Source: Phycisphaerales bacterium (lineage in GTDB: Bacteria; Planctomycetota; Phycisphaerae; Phycisphaerales; UBA1924). Taken from it: 14,594 bases of DNA. Under the pieces are notes generated by a model. That model saw only the letters and a program-made list of their open reading frames with translations, was not told the DNA's origin and made no database searches. This document shows, one piece after another, positions 4,354 to 12,947 of the stretch. The stretch is from assembly GCA_019747615.1 (NCBI GenBank), contig JAIEQQ010000616.1, positions 1-14,594 on the forward strand, written 5' to 3'. A program made the position numbers and the translations under genes. Position 1 is the stretch's first letter; every line of letters begins with the position of its first letter.

Positions 4354-5907
4354 ATGAATATGGATACTGGGAACACGACCACGACCGAAGGCCAGGGCCA
4401 GCCCACGAGCGGCGGGCGCACGCCGCGGTTCATTGCGACGGGCGAGGCGACGGCGATTATGCCGGTTGCCGACGGCAAAGTCTCGCCGATCACGGTGATC
4501 GGGACGGAGACGATTCGCAACAGCTTTGACGATCTGTGCATCAAGCAGGCGCTCAACACGCGCATGGCGCCGGGTGTGACGGACATCGTCCTGAACCCCG
4601 ATGCGCACGCCGGGTATGGCGCGCCGATTGGCTGTGTGCTGGTCTCGCCGACGCACATCTACCCGGGGCCGGTGGGTGTGGACATCAAGTGCAGCATGAG
4701 CCTGCTTCAGATGGATATTCCCGAGAGCCAGATGAAGGACAAGAAGACTCGGCGCGCGCTGATCGAGGCGATCCTGGAGCGGACGCCGACGGGCGCGGGG
4801 CTCGGCTATCGCCAGGCTCGACGCGGGCGGTTTGTTGACGTCGAACTGGGCCGGCGCGCGGTGACCGAGGGTGCGTCGGCGGGTGTGCTCAGCGAGCTGG
4901 GAATCCCCGTCGAGTGGGCGCAGCGCTGCGAGGACAGCTCGCACACCGGGCACGACGGCACGGTCGATGCGCTGCGCACGCGGCTGGAGCTGTTGACCAG
5001 CGGCGACAACGCGGCGGGCGTGTTCCGGTCCAAGATCAGCCAGCTCGGAAGCTACGGCGGTGGCAATCACTTCGGCGAGTGTGAGATTGTGGAGGTGCAA
5101 GAGGACGAGCGAGCGCGTGCGACGGCCGAGGTCTTTGGCCTGCGCGACAAGCACGTTGCGTTCCTCTCGCACTGCGGCTCACGCGGCTGGGGCGCGATGC
5201 TGGCCGAGGGGCAGTTCAAGGCGATGCAGAAGAAGTTCAGCGATTGGGGCATCCCGCTGCCCGGCGGCGACAAGCACATGGTGCACGCGCCGCTGGGATC
5301 GCCGGAGGCAAACGCGTACATCGATGACATGTCGCTGGGCGCAAACTTCGCGACGGTGAACCACATGCTGATCAACGCGCTGGTGCTCGAAGCGTTCCAG
5401 GAGGTCATGCCCGGTGTGAAGGGGTCGCTTGTGTACTTCATCAGCCACAACATCGCCCGACAGGAGATCGTGCGGAATCAGCCGGCGTGGGTCCACCGAA
5501 AGGGCGCGACGCGCGCGTTCCCGGCGGGCCATCACGCGCTCAAGGGCACACCGTTCGCGGACACCGGGCACCCGATCTTGCTACCGGGGAACCCGCAGGA
5601 CGGATCGAGCGTCATGGTGGCCGAAGCGGGGGCGGCGCTCTCGTGCTATAGCGTGAACCACGGCGCGGGCCGACGCATGAGCCGCACGGCGGCGAACAAG
5701 TCACTGGACCAGGAGCAGATCGATCGGAGCTTCGACAAGGCCGACATCCTGACCAACTGCCGCCAGTATCCTCGCGACGAGGCGCCCCGCGCGTACAAGG
5801 ACTTTGAAGAAGTGCTGTCGAGCGTCAAGATGGCGGGGCTGGCCAGCGAGGTGGCGCGACTTCGTGCCCGATTCGTGATCAAGGACGGCGACAAGGCGGA
5901 TGACTGA
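4354..5907 (+). CDS. rtcB: RtcB, GTP-dependent RNA 3'-terminal phosphate ligase
   Basis: A 517-aa RtcB ligase, which joins RNA ends bearing 2',3'-cyclic phosphate or 3'-phosphate to 5'-OH ends, using Mn2+ and a histidine-GMP intermediate. All key residues are visible: PDAHAGYGAPIG (82-93); metal ligands D110 and C113 in GVDIKC; H239 in GGGNHF; H273 in SHCGSRGWG; H365 in ISHNIARQ; guanylylated H436 in SVNHGAGRRMSR; and C-terminal DEAPRAYKD (475-483). Where E. coli RtcB has GVDIGCGM, this has GVDIKCSM, a sign of a divergent RtcB subgroup. The N-terminus is about 25 residues longer than usual and Thr/Gly-rich. The start could instead be ATG 4360, which has GAAGGG 6 nt upstream. The gene lies in the sigma-54 operon after rsr and the Y RNA-like elements. 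Confidence 0.96.
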   Translation: MNMDTGNTTTTEGQGQPTSGGRTPRFIATGEATAIMPVADGKVSPITVIGTETIRNSFDDLCIKQALNTRMAPGVTDIVLNPDAHAGYGAPIGCVLVSPTHIYPGPVGVDIKCSMSLLQMDIPESQMKDKKTRRALIEAILERTPTGAGLGYRQARRGRFVDVELGRRAVTEGASAGVLSELGIPVEWAQRCEDSSHTGHDGTVDALRTRLELLTSGDNAAGVFRSKISQLGSYGGGNHFGECEIVEVQEDERARATAEVFGLRDKHVAFLSHCGSRGWGAMLAEGQFKAMQKKFSDWGIPLPGGDKHMVHAPLGSPEANAYIDDMSLGANFATVNHMLINALVLEAFQEVMPGVKGSLVYFISHNIARQEIVRNQPAWVHRKGATRAFPAGHHALKGTPFADTGHPILLPGNPQDGSSVMVAEAGAALSCYSVNHGAGRRMSRTAANKSLDQEQIDRSFDKADILTNCRQYPRDEAPRAYKDFEEVLSSVKMAGLASEVARLRARFVIKDGDKADD

Positions 5908-6034
5908 GTGGGCGTTGGTTCACAATATTGATGAAGGACTCGTCGTTCTTCTTGACCGTGGACATTTCGTGATCAATACTCTCGACCCGACAGGAGTCCT
6001 CCGTATGCTCACAAGTATTCATCTCGGCCTGTGA
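5900..6034 (+). CDS. Possible 44-aa small protein overlapping the rtcB stop
   Basis: An ATG at 5900 overlaps the end of rtcB in another frame and opens a 44-codon frame ending with TGA at 6032-6034. The product would be MTEWALVHNI... with alternating acidic and hydrophobic residues and no recognised domain, signal peptide or membrane segment. Stop/start overlap is typical of translational coupling. Against it, third codon positions are far less GC-rich than in the neighbouring genes and the region looks intergenic. No function can be proposed; it may be a chance frame. Confidence 0.22.
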   Translation: MTEWALVHNIDEGLVVLLDRGHFVINTLDPTGVLRMLTSIHLGL

Positions 6035-6264
6035 CCCGTCGCCGCTTGGCTGGCGAGTCGCCGGCTGGGCACCCCACTTTTCTCCCTATTCATCTCCACA
6101 CTCCCGCTGTTTTCAGCGGTCCGCTGACGATCCGTCCTTCGTGGTCGGCCATTGATGGCTGTCACCACTAAGGCGGATGCTGTTCAGGCGATCGCCAATG
6201 TTGGTTTCGCGCACCCCGCGCCCACCGTCGAAACTCGGCGGCGGACGCTCCATGGACTCATTTC
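6035..6264 (+). other. Non-coding gap between rtcB and the BCS1-like gene, with two hairpins
   Basis: No convincing gene is seen. Positions 6070-6104 are pyrimidine-rich and G-free, followed by a perfect hairpin CCGCTG-TTTT-CAGCGG (6104-6119). A second hairpin pairs GTGGT (6141-6145) with ACCAC (6164-6168) and inside it GCCA with TGGC around TTGA (6148-6159). Neither is followed by a U-run. The combination could be a Rho-type termination or processing point that lowers expression of the downstream genes, but no further Y RNA or tRNA-like fold was found here. Confidence 0.35.
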
Positions 6265-7518
6265 ATGATCTCAGACATGTTCAGCATCTTTCAACAGAGC
6301 CAGATCATGCAGGGCGGCGTTGCCCTGATGGTTGTTGGCTGGCTTGGGTATCAGGCGCGTGAGCTGCCGGGTCGTGTGTTCGACACCATCCGGTTGTGGA
6401 CGACGCGCGTGATCGAGATTCGCGACACGCATCCGCATTACGACGCGTGGCTTGTGTTGTTGACCGAAAGCGCGGTGCGGCGTGGCGGGCCGCGCACGCT
6501 GGAGCTGCGTCAGATCCGGCACGAGGACACGAGCGTGTCGTCGCTCAACGTGCTCACGGCGGGCACGGACGATTTCATCGCGCGCCCGTGCGGCTTGTGG
6601 TGCCGCGTGAGCGTGCGGCGTGATCAACCGGCGGCGAAGCGGCAGCCGTTCGCCGAGACGTTCATCATCGATGTGGAGATCCTGTTCGGCACAGCGGCGG
6701 ACGTTCGGCGTCTGGCGGCGGAGGCGGCGGTACGGGCGAATGTGCTTCGTGACCGTCAGCTCGTTCATGTGGTGAACAAGTACGGCAGCGCGACGAAGCT
6801 GTCGCTGCCGAAGCGGTCAGCGGAGTCGCTGTGCTTGCCCCGTGAGATGTTCGATTCGATCGCGGGGCGGATCGATCAGTTCTGCAAGGCCCAGGATCAG
6901 TACGCGCGTGTGGGCTTGCCCTGGCGGATGGGGCTGTTGCTCTCGGGTGAGCCGGGAACAGGGAAGACCTCACTGGCGCACGCACTGGCGACGCGGCTGG
7001 GACTGCCGATCGTGGTCATCACGCTAGCGGACATCGATAGCGATCACGATCTGCTGGACGCGTTCAGCAACATCGTCGATCAGGCGATCGTGCTGATCGA
7101 GGACGTTGACTGCGCGTTCCGTCAGCGCAAGGGCGAGGACGCCAGCGGCGTGTCGTTCTCGGGATTCCTGAACTGCATCGACGGCGTGCTGGCGGCCCAC
7201 AACGGGCGGATCCTGGTCATGACGACGAACCATGTTGATCGGCTGGACCCGGCGCTCATCCGGCCGGGGCGCGTCGATCTGCACGTCGTGCTTCCGCTGC
7301 TGGATCGGCAGTGGGCCACGGACTACGTGGACCGCGTGTTCCCGAATGTCGCGTCGCGTCACGACATCGTGAGCGAGGTGATGGCGACCGCCAAGCCGAC
7401 GCCGGCGACGCTGATCAACCGGATCACCCGGGAGCACTGGCACCGTGTTGCCGGTGCCGATGGATCGCGGACGCAAGCGGTTGAGCCCGTCGGGTCGGAG
7501 CCCCACGCTGTGCGTTGA
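6265..7518 (+). CDS. BCS1-like membrane-anchored AAA ATPase
   Basis: A 417-aa AAA+ protein resembling the BCS1 family. Residues 14-31 (IMQGGVALMVVGWLGYQA) form a probable single N-terminal membrane helix. About 45-190 is a BCS1-N-like domain. The ATPase domain has Walker A GEPGTGKT (228-235), Walker B VLIEDVDC (276-283) with the Asp typical of BCS1, sensor 1 TTNHVDRLDP (320-329) and LIRPGRVD (331-338) with the arginine finger. Mitochondrial Bcs1 forms a ring that translocates a folded protein across a membrane; bacterial relatives are poorly understood. It lies between rtcB and rtcA on the same strand, so a role in RNA repair or in handling Rsr or its complexes is plausible but inferred. The start codon has only a weak ribosome binding site; ATG 6277 is an alternative. 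Confidence 0.85.
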   Translation: MISDMFSIFQQSQIMQGGVALMVVGWLGYQARELPGRVFDTIRLWTTRVIEIRDTHPHYDAWLVLLTESAVRRGGPRTLELRQIRHEDTSVSSLNVLTAGTDDFIARPCGLWCRVSVRRDQPAAKRQPFAETFIIDVEILFGTAADVRRLAAEAAVRANVLRDRQLVHVVNKYGSATKLSLPKRSAESLCLPREMFDSIAGRIDQFCKAQDQYARVGLPWRMGLLLSGEPGTGKTSLAHALATRLGLPIVVITLADIDSDHDLLDAFSNIVDQAIVLIEDVDCAFRQRKGEDASGVSFSGFLNCIDGVLAAHNGRILVMTTNHVDRLDPALIRPGRVDLHVVLPLLDRQWATDYVDRVFPNVASRHDIVSEVMATAKPTPATLINRITREHWHRVAGADGSRTQAVEPVGSEPHAVR

Positions 7519-7641
7519 CGGATGGCCTTGTGCAGGTTGCTCGGCACACCCGCGACAACTCACACTTCAGATTGGCACCTTTACATTGATCGATTGACTC
7601 TGGACTCGGGCTCGCAGCGGGCGCACGATTGGAACAGACCC

Positions 7642-8658
7642 ATGATCACGATTGACGGTTCACAGGGCGAGGGCGGTGGTCAGATTCTGCGGTCGTCACT
7701 CGCGCTCTCGATGGCCACGGGGCGGGCGTTTCGGATGCAGAACATCCGTGCCGGGCGGGCGCGCCCGGGCCTGATGCGTCAGCACTTGACGTGCGTGAAC
7801 GCGGCGGCGGCGATCAGCGGCGGCGTTGTCACGAGTGCTGAGGTCGGCTCGCGCGAGATCACCTTTACGCCGCGGCTGATTCGTGGCGGCGAGTATCACT
7901 TCCCGATCGGAACAGCCGGCGGCACGATGCTCGTGCTCCAGGCGATCCTGCCGGCGCTGATGCGCGCGTCCGAGCCGTCGGTGGTGATCGTCGAGGGTGG
8001 GACGCACAACGGCATGGCCCCGTCGTATGAGTTCTTCGCGCGCGTGCTGCTGCCGCTGCTGTGCCGCAGCGGCGTGGTGGTGCGGGCGCGGCTGGATCGC
8101 CATGGCTTCTATCCCGCCGGGGGCGGGCGCGTGGTTGTGGAAATCGAGCCGACGCGACAGCCGCGGGCGATTGAGATCGATGAGCGTGGTGAGGCTTCGG
8201 CGCTGAGCGCGACGGCGATCATGTCGCAGCTGCCGGAGGATATCGCGGATCGCGAGCTGGCGGTGCTGCGCGATCGGCTCGGCATCGCGACGGAGAACCT
8301 GCACGTGCGCCGCGTTGAGCGGCCGATCGGCCCGGGCAACGCGGTGTTTGTCGAGGTGCCCTTCGGCAACATCACTGAGCTGTTCTGTGAGATTGGCGCG
8401 GTGGGTCGCAGCGCCGAGGCGGTGGCGAACACGTTGGCGAACGAGGTGTCTCGCTACTTGGCGCAGCCGAGCGCCGTCGGGCCGTACCTTGCGGATCAAC
8501 TGATGGTGCCGCTGGCGGTCCTTGGCGGCGGGCGATATGCGACGGTGCCGCTGACGGAGCACTCGCGAACGAACCTTCGCACGCTCGAGGCGTTCGGCGT
8601 TGACGCGCGCGTTGAGGACGACGGCGGCGTCGTGGTCGGGGCGCTGCGCGGGGCGTGA
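7642..8658 (+). CDS. rtcA: RtcA, RNA 3'-terminal phosphate cyclase
   Basis: A 338-aa protein of the usual RtcA length. RtcA uses ATP to turn RNA 3'-phosphates into 2',3'-cyclic phosphates, which RtcB can ligate. Visible motifs are DGSQGEGGGQILRSS (5-19), RARPGLMRQHL (39-49), GTAGGTMLVLQA (90-101), EGGTHNGMAPSYEF (118-131), GFYPAGGGRV (155-164) and LTEHSRTN (304-311), where H307 matches the adenylylated histidine. The open frame extends 40 codons upstream to 7522, but that part is unlike the family and MITIDGSQGEGGG is the normal N-terminus, so ATG 7642 is chosen. It is the last gene of the operon, and its 3' end faces the - strand cluster with 43 nt between stop codons. Confidence 0.95.
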   Translation: MITIDGSQGEGGGQILRSSLALSMATGRAFRMQNIRAGRARPGLMRQHLTCVNAAAAISGGVVTSAEVGSREITFTPRLIRGGEYHFPIGTAGGTMLVLQAILPALMRASEPSVVIVEGGTHNGMAPSYEFFARVLLPLLCRSGVVVRARLDRHGFYPAGGGRVVVEIEPTRQPRAIEIDERGEASALSATAIMSQLPEDIADRELAVLRDRLGIATENLHVRRVERPIGPGNAVFVEVPFGNITELFCEIGAVGRSAEAVANTLANEVSRYLAQPSAVGPYLADQLMVPLAVLGGGRYATVPLTEHSRTNLRTLEAFGVDARVEDDGGVVVGALRGA

Positions 8659-8701
8659 GCGAGGCGGTACACCGGCGCGTGATCACCGGCGTGCAGGTGC
8701 T

Positions 8702-9955
8702 TCACTCGGCGCGCTTGCGTTGGGTCGTCATGCCTGCTTGCGAAGCCCATTGGCCGAGATCGGTGCCGTTGATCGCGGCGGCCATCAACTCGGGGAACTT
8801 GTCGGGCGTACACGCGAAGCTCGGCACGCCGAAGTTGGCGAACGCCGCGGCGTTCTTTTCGTCGAAGCTGGGGGTGCCGGAGTCGCCGAGCGAGAGGAGG
8901 GTGACCATGCGCACGCCGGAGGCCGCGATCGAGGCGGCTCGCTTGAGCATCTCCGCGTTGTTCCCCCCCTCGTACAGATCCGTGACGAGGACGAAGATGG
9001 TGTCGCGCGGGCGTGTGATCAACCCTTGGCAGTACGCCAGCGCGCGGTTGATGTCGGTGCCGCCGCCGAGCTGGACGCCCATCAGCACGTCGACGGGGTC
9101 GGTCATCTTCTCGGTGAGATCAACGACGCTGGTGTCAAAGGTCACCACGTGCGTGCGGATGGCGGGGATCGACGCCAGGACGGCCCCGAAGACGCCGGAG
9201 TACACGACTGATTGGCCCATCGAGCCGGACTGGTCGATGCAGACGATGATGGTGCGGAGCTGGTTGCGCTTGCGGCCGTAACCGATGCGTGATTCGGGAA
9301 CGATGGTCTGGTACTCGGCTTGATAGTGCCGGAGATTGGCGCGGATCGTGCGGTTCCAGTCGATCTCGTTGTGGCGTGGGCGGCGCGTTCGTGTTGATCG
9401 CTTGAGTGCGCCGGCGACTGCGGAGCGCATCGGCGAATCGAGGCGGCGCTTGAGATCATCCACGACACGACGGACGATCTCGCGTGCGGTGGCCTTGGCC
9501 TTCTGTGGGATGACGCCCGAGAGTGACATCAGGGTCGTGACCAGATGGATATCCGGCTGCACGGTGCTGAGCATCTCGGGCTCGAGCAGCAGGCGCTGCA
9601 TTCCGAGTCGGTCGATCGCGTCCTTTTGCATGATGCGGACGACGGAGCTTGGGAAGTACTCGCGGATATCGCCGAGCCAGCGTGCCGCGGTCGGTGCGGA
9701 TGCACCCAGACCGGCGCGCCGGCTGTCAGAGGGCTGCTCATAGAGCATGGCCATCACCTTGTCCATCGCCAGCGAGCGCGAATCGAGATTGACGCCGGTG
9801 CCGTCGGCTTCGTCACCGCCGAGCAGCAAACGCCAGCGCTTGAGGCGTGTCTGGCCATCCACAGAAGGGTGGTCGGCCGGCGTGAGCGGCGCTGTTGCTT
9901 GCGGGACGGGCGCGGGTGGTGCGCTTTGCGAGCTGGGCGAGGGCGTGTGGTTCAT
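8702..9955 (-). CDS. VWA domain protein, CoxE-like, last gene of a MoxR cluster
   Basis: A 417-aa cytoplasmic protein with no signal peptide. Residues 1-30 are a Pro/Ala/Ser-rich tail, about 35-220 a helical region, and about 233-400 a VWA domain. The metal site is complete: DQSGS (241-245), T300 in GGGTD and D326 in VTDLYEG. VWA proteins of this type commonly work with a MoxR AAA ATPase as a substrate adaptor or chaperone pair, and a MoxR gene is present in the same operon. The ATG overlaps the stop of the DUF5682 gene by 4 nt (9952-9955), which indicates translational coupling. The target of the complex is unknown. Confidence 0.88.
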   Translation of the reverse strand: MNHTPSPSSQSAPPAPVPQATAPLTPADHPSVDGQTRLKRWRLLLGGDEADGTGVNLDSRSLAMDKVMAMLYEQPSDSRRAGLGASAPTAARWLGDIREYFPSSVVRIMQKDAIDRLGMQRLLLEPEMLSTVQPDIHLVTTLMSLSGVIPQKAKATAREIVRRVVDDLKRRLDSPMRSAVAGALKRSTRTRRPRHNEIDWNRTIRANLRHYQAEYQTIVPESRIGYGRKRNQLRTIIVCIDQSGSMGQSVVYSGVFGAVLASIPAIRTHVVTFDTSVVDLTEKMTDPVDVLMGVQLGGGTDINRALAYCQGLITRPRDTIFVLVTDLYEGGNNAEMLKRAASIAASGVRMVTLLSLGDSGTPSFDEKNAAAFANFGVPSFACTPDKFPELMAAAINGTDLGQWASQAGMTTQRKRAE

Positions 9956-12264
9956 GGCATCTGGTCCCCGAGGATCAGCTTCAACACGGGGTCAACGAGT
10001 TGACCACGGGCGTGGTCGTAATCCTCTTCGCTGGTCGCGCCGATGCTTGTGGCGGCGGCTCGCCCCCGCTTGAGATTCTCACCGATCATGCGGCGCTCGG
10101 GCTTCTCAAAGGTCGAGAACGTGCGGCGCGCGATCGGGCAGACTTGCTCGAAGGTGGCATCGGCAAGGGAGCACACCCACGCATCGATGATCGCCAGCAG
10201 TCGCTGGTCATGGACGAGCACGGCGCCGGAGCCGCTGACGAAGCCTTCAACCCATGCGGATGAGTGTGCCGGATCGTTGCCGGGGGAGAGTGCGAAGGCG
10301 ATGCGTGTTGCCGCGAGGTCAGTGTCGCAGGCGTGGGCATCGACGAGGATGCGCCAGGAACGCCCGGCGACGAGGCCGTGGATCGTTGAGTCGCCGAGCT
10401 TGCGGAGTTCGGCCTGCCATGGCTCGACGAACTCGGGCTTCTTGAGGGTGTTGAGGGCCGCGGAGACGGCGTTGATTCGGTTGAACATCGTCGCGGCGGC
10501 GTCATCGTCGAGCGATCCGCAGGCAGGGAGAAGGCCGGCACAGATTCGCGCGAGCAAGCCATCGACCAGCGGCTCGACAAGCGCCGCGTCGGTCTTGCGA
10601 ACGTTGCCGTAGCGGAGGATCTGTGCCAGCGGCGGCAGTGCGTCCATCAGCGAGCCGATGCTCGCGCTGACTGCTGAGAGCGACTGGATCCGCGCGACCA
10701 GCGTCTGTATCGCGCCGGGCAAGTCCGCGAGCATCACATGATCCAGGAGCTCCGCAAGTTCTGAGAGCTCCTGTGCGTTCTGCGCCTGATCCTGCACGCA
10801 CGCGGCGGCTGCGTCGGCGACGGTGTTTCCCCAGCGTGCGGCCTCGATGACGGCGATTGCGAACTCGGGCTTCCATTGCAGCTTCCAGACCTCGTGGAAG
10901 GTGCTGGCTCGCTGCTTCTGGTCCGCGGCGCGCACGCCCCAGGGGACATTCAGGATCGCGAGGCGATGGAGCAGACGGCTGCGGGCAAGATCGATCTCCT
11001 TGCGCTGATCGAGATCGAGCTCGGTGTCGTCGGCGGAGATTTTCATGCGCAGCGACTTCTGCTGCGCAGCGATGTCTCGCTGGAGCGGGACGCTGGGCGC
11101 GTTCTCGGAAATCGTGCCCAGACGGCGGCCGAGGATGAGCTTCTGTTCGATCACTCGCATCGGCAGCGGGTTGCCGTGGCAGAGGATTGAGAGGGTTGCT
11201 TCGGAGAGTTCGTCAAGGCCGACGACGGAGCGTTCTCGAAGCGACGCGAGCGATTCGGCGAGGCGCACGGACTCGATGACGCTCGCGGGCGATGCGTCGA
11301 GATCTTCCTCTCGCATGAATCGGGCGACCTTGGTCATCCAGCGGGCGGAGATCTCGTGCTGGTGCAGCCAGAGGTGCTCGTACCAGCCGGGGCTCGCGAC
11401 GCCGGCGCCGTAGCCGGACTGAAACGAGAGCCGGTCGTACGTCCATGGCACCCATGTCGCGTCGGTCTTGCGTTTGGGCAGGGCCTTGAGAACCTCGTCG
11501 TCGGCTTTGGAGGTGATGCCCTTGATGGCCGCGGCGGTGAGGACCGGCGCGTGCCATGCGCCGCAGATGACCGCGATGCGTTCGTAGCCTTCTTTCATCG
11601 CGGCGCGAATGGACTTGCGCATGTGCGCCTCGCGCGCGGGCTCGTCAGGATCGCGTGGCGTCGGCCCCAGCTCGGCGCGGGTCGAGCCCATGGCCTCGCC
11701 GATGGCACTGAAGACATCGAGCGGGTTGTCGTCGCCCCGGCGCTCTTCGATCAACCGGCCCCACCACGCCTCGCCGTCGGAAAAGCCCGCGGCGTGGGCG
11801 AGGGCGTCGAGCGGATCGAGGGGCGCGGCGGTCGGTTGCTCACTCGGTGATTCGGCGGCTGTCGAAGTCTCGTCGTCCAAATCCGACTCCGGCTCTGGCT
11901 CTGGATCCGGATCGATCTTTGTGCTCGCGCGGTCCTTGACCCGGGCCTTGCGGAGCGTGTGCGGCAGGTCGATGAAGCGCACCTCGGCCTTGTTCGAAAG
12001 GCCCCAGCGGATCGCCTGCCACTCTGGTGAGAAGTCGGCGAAGGGATAGAACGATGCGTCGGAGGGCACAGCCGGGTCGTAGATGAGCAGCGCGACCGGC
12101 GGGACCATCGCGGGGTCGGCGGCCAGTGGGAGAATGTCCGCGGCGTCCGGCGGGCCCTCGATCAGCACGGCGTCGGGCTTAATGGCCGAGAGAGCGCGCA
12201 GCACCATGCGGGCGGAGCCGGGGCCGTGGTGTCGGATGCCGAGGATGTGGAGCTTGTCGCTCAT
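9952..12264 (-). CDS. DUF5682 family protein
   Basis: A 770-aa protein that matches the DUF5682 family in its N-terminal signature: HILGIRHHGPGSAR (6-19), VLIEGPPDA (33-41) and a later CGAWHAPVL (234-242). The paired His-containing motifs recall the TraB/ChaN/EreA-like group, so a metal- or esterase-like site is possible, but this is inference. Residues about 115-150 are a low-complexity acidic and Pro/Ser-rich linker. The C-terminal half is helical and has no motif recognised here. The ATG overlaps the upstream stop by 4 nt (12261-12264), and its own stop overlaps the VWA gene start. DUF5682, MoxR and VWA genes are a recurrent bacterial cluster of unknown function. Confidence 0.8.
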   Translation of the reverse strand: MSDKLHILGIRHHGPGSARMVLRALSAIKPDAVLIEGPPDAADILPLAADPAMVPPVALLIYDPAVPSDASFYPFADFSPEWQAIRWGLSNKAEVRFIDLPHTLRKARVKDRASTKIDPDPEPEPESDLDDETSTAAESPSEQPTAAPLDPLDALAHAAGFSDGEAWWGRLIEERRGDDNPLDVFSAIGEAMGSTRAELGPTPRDPDEPAREAHMRKSIRAAMKEGYERIAVICGAWHAPVLTAAAIKGITSKADDEVLKALPKRKTDATWVPWTYDRLSFQSGYGAGVASPGWYEHLWLHQHEISARWMTKVARFMREEDLDASPASVIESVRLAESLASLRERSVVGLDELSEATLSILCHGNPLPMRVIEQKLILGRRLGTISENAPSVPLQRDIAAQQKSLRMKISADDTELDLDQRKEIDLARSRLLHRLAILNVPWGVRAADQKQRASTFHEVWKLQWKPEFAIAVIEAARWGNTVADAAAACVQDQAQNAQELSELAELLDHVMLADLPGAIQTLVARIQSLSAVSASIGSLMDALPPLAQILRYGNVRKTDAALVEPLVDGLLARICAGLLPACGSLDDDAAATMFNRINAVSAALNTLKKPEFVEPWQAELRKLGDSTIHGLVAGRSWRILVDAHACDTDLAATRIAFALSPGNDPAHSSAWVEGFVSGSGAVLVHDQRLLAIIDAWVCSLADATFEQVCPIARRTFSTFEKPERRMIGENLKRGRAAATSIGATSEEDYDHARGQLVDPVLKLILGDQMP

Positions 12265-12947
12265 TGCGTGCCCTCGCTCTTCAGCATCAACTCGCGAAAC
12301 TCCGGATTCCAGTGGCTCTCACGACGAGGCTGATCGAGCGGCAGCTTGTGCTCTTTCATCCTCGCGACAAACCACTCAAGTTTCTCGGGTGTGCCAGCGC
12401 TTCGATAGGCGAGCATCTCACCGATCTCCAGCCAGTAAGGAAACTGATAGAAGATCTCCTCAAGACGATCAGGCCCGTCGTGCTCGTTCTCGTATCGCCG
12501 AATCGCGAGGTTGTAGACCGCCTCAACCACCTGATCCGCGACCCGCCAGAGTATCGCTTCGTGTTCGTATCGATGGCCGAGCGAGGTCACTCCGATGTTC
12601 CGAGTGACGAGGTCGTGTGCGACTGGCAGGGGCAGCGGCGAAGGGACCACGGTCAACAGTTCGGACCACAGTTCCTCCTCATAAAACTTGCCGCGGGCGA
12701 GCGCGTGGATCTCGGTGACGTATTCGTCCAGGAGGGTGACGGGTTCGAATCTCGGATCGTCCAAGCCGCGGTTGTACGCGAGCCACTGGACGCCGTAGGA
12801 CTTGAAGTGTGTTTCGATCGCCATTGCCCACCGCTTCGAAGACCGTCCACGCGTACACCCAGGCGAGGGAGGCCGCCCCGCTCGCAGTCGATCTCGCACG
12901 GCGCCAAGCCATGCCCCGAGCGCGAACAAGCCGTTCCGCTCGTCCAC
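12261..12947 (-). CDS. Unrecognised 228-aa protein between MoxR and DUF5682 genes
   Basis: No family is recognised. The frame is open far upstream, but that part is a shadow of the MoxR gene. The true start is GTG at 12947-12945: it overlaps the moxR stop (TAG at 12949-12947) by one base and has AAGGAGG 7 nt before it (12955-12961). The product begins MDERNGLFALGAWLGAV. Residues 5-20 form a short hydrophobic/amphipathic helix, 24-40 are basic and Pro/Ser-rich, and about 45-228 are soluble, helical and rich in Trp, Tyr and acidic residues (for example WLAYNRGLDDPRFEP, 55-69, and FYQFPYWLEIGEM, 166-178). Coupling on both sides suggests it belongs to the same complex. The C-terminus ends LMLKSEGTQ. 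Confidence 0.85.
   Translation of the reverse strand: MDERNGLFALGAWLGAVRDRLRAGRPPSPGCTRGRSSKRWAMAIETHFKSYGVQWLAYNRGLDDPRFEPVTLLDEYVTEIHALARGKFYEEELWSELLTVVPSPLPLPVAHDLVTRNIGVTSLGHRYEHEAILWRVADQVVEAVYNLAIRRYENEHDGPDRLEEIFYQFPYWLEIGEMLAYRSAGTPEKLEWFVARMKEHKLPLDQPRRESHWNPEFRELMLKSEGTQ

Noticed and set aside
4078..5172. 364-codon - strand frame opposite rtcB
   Set aside because: Arg-rich shadow of the rtcB reading frame and of the tRNA/Y RNA region; no recognisable domain.
7573..7588. Possible sigma-54 promoter before rtcA (TGGCAC at 7573-7578)
   Set aside because: The -12 GC is missing at the required spacing (TT at 7586-7587).
7522..7641. N-terminal extension of rtcA to ATG 7522
   Set aside because: RtcA proteins begin close to the DGxQGEGGGQ motif; the 40 upstream codons show no similarity and codon use is unlike the gene.
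8659..8701. Terminator between the convergent rtcA and VWA genes
   Set aside because: Only a short palindrome (GTGATCAC, 8679-8686) flanked by CCGG copies; no convincing long stem or U-run on either strand.
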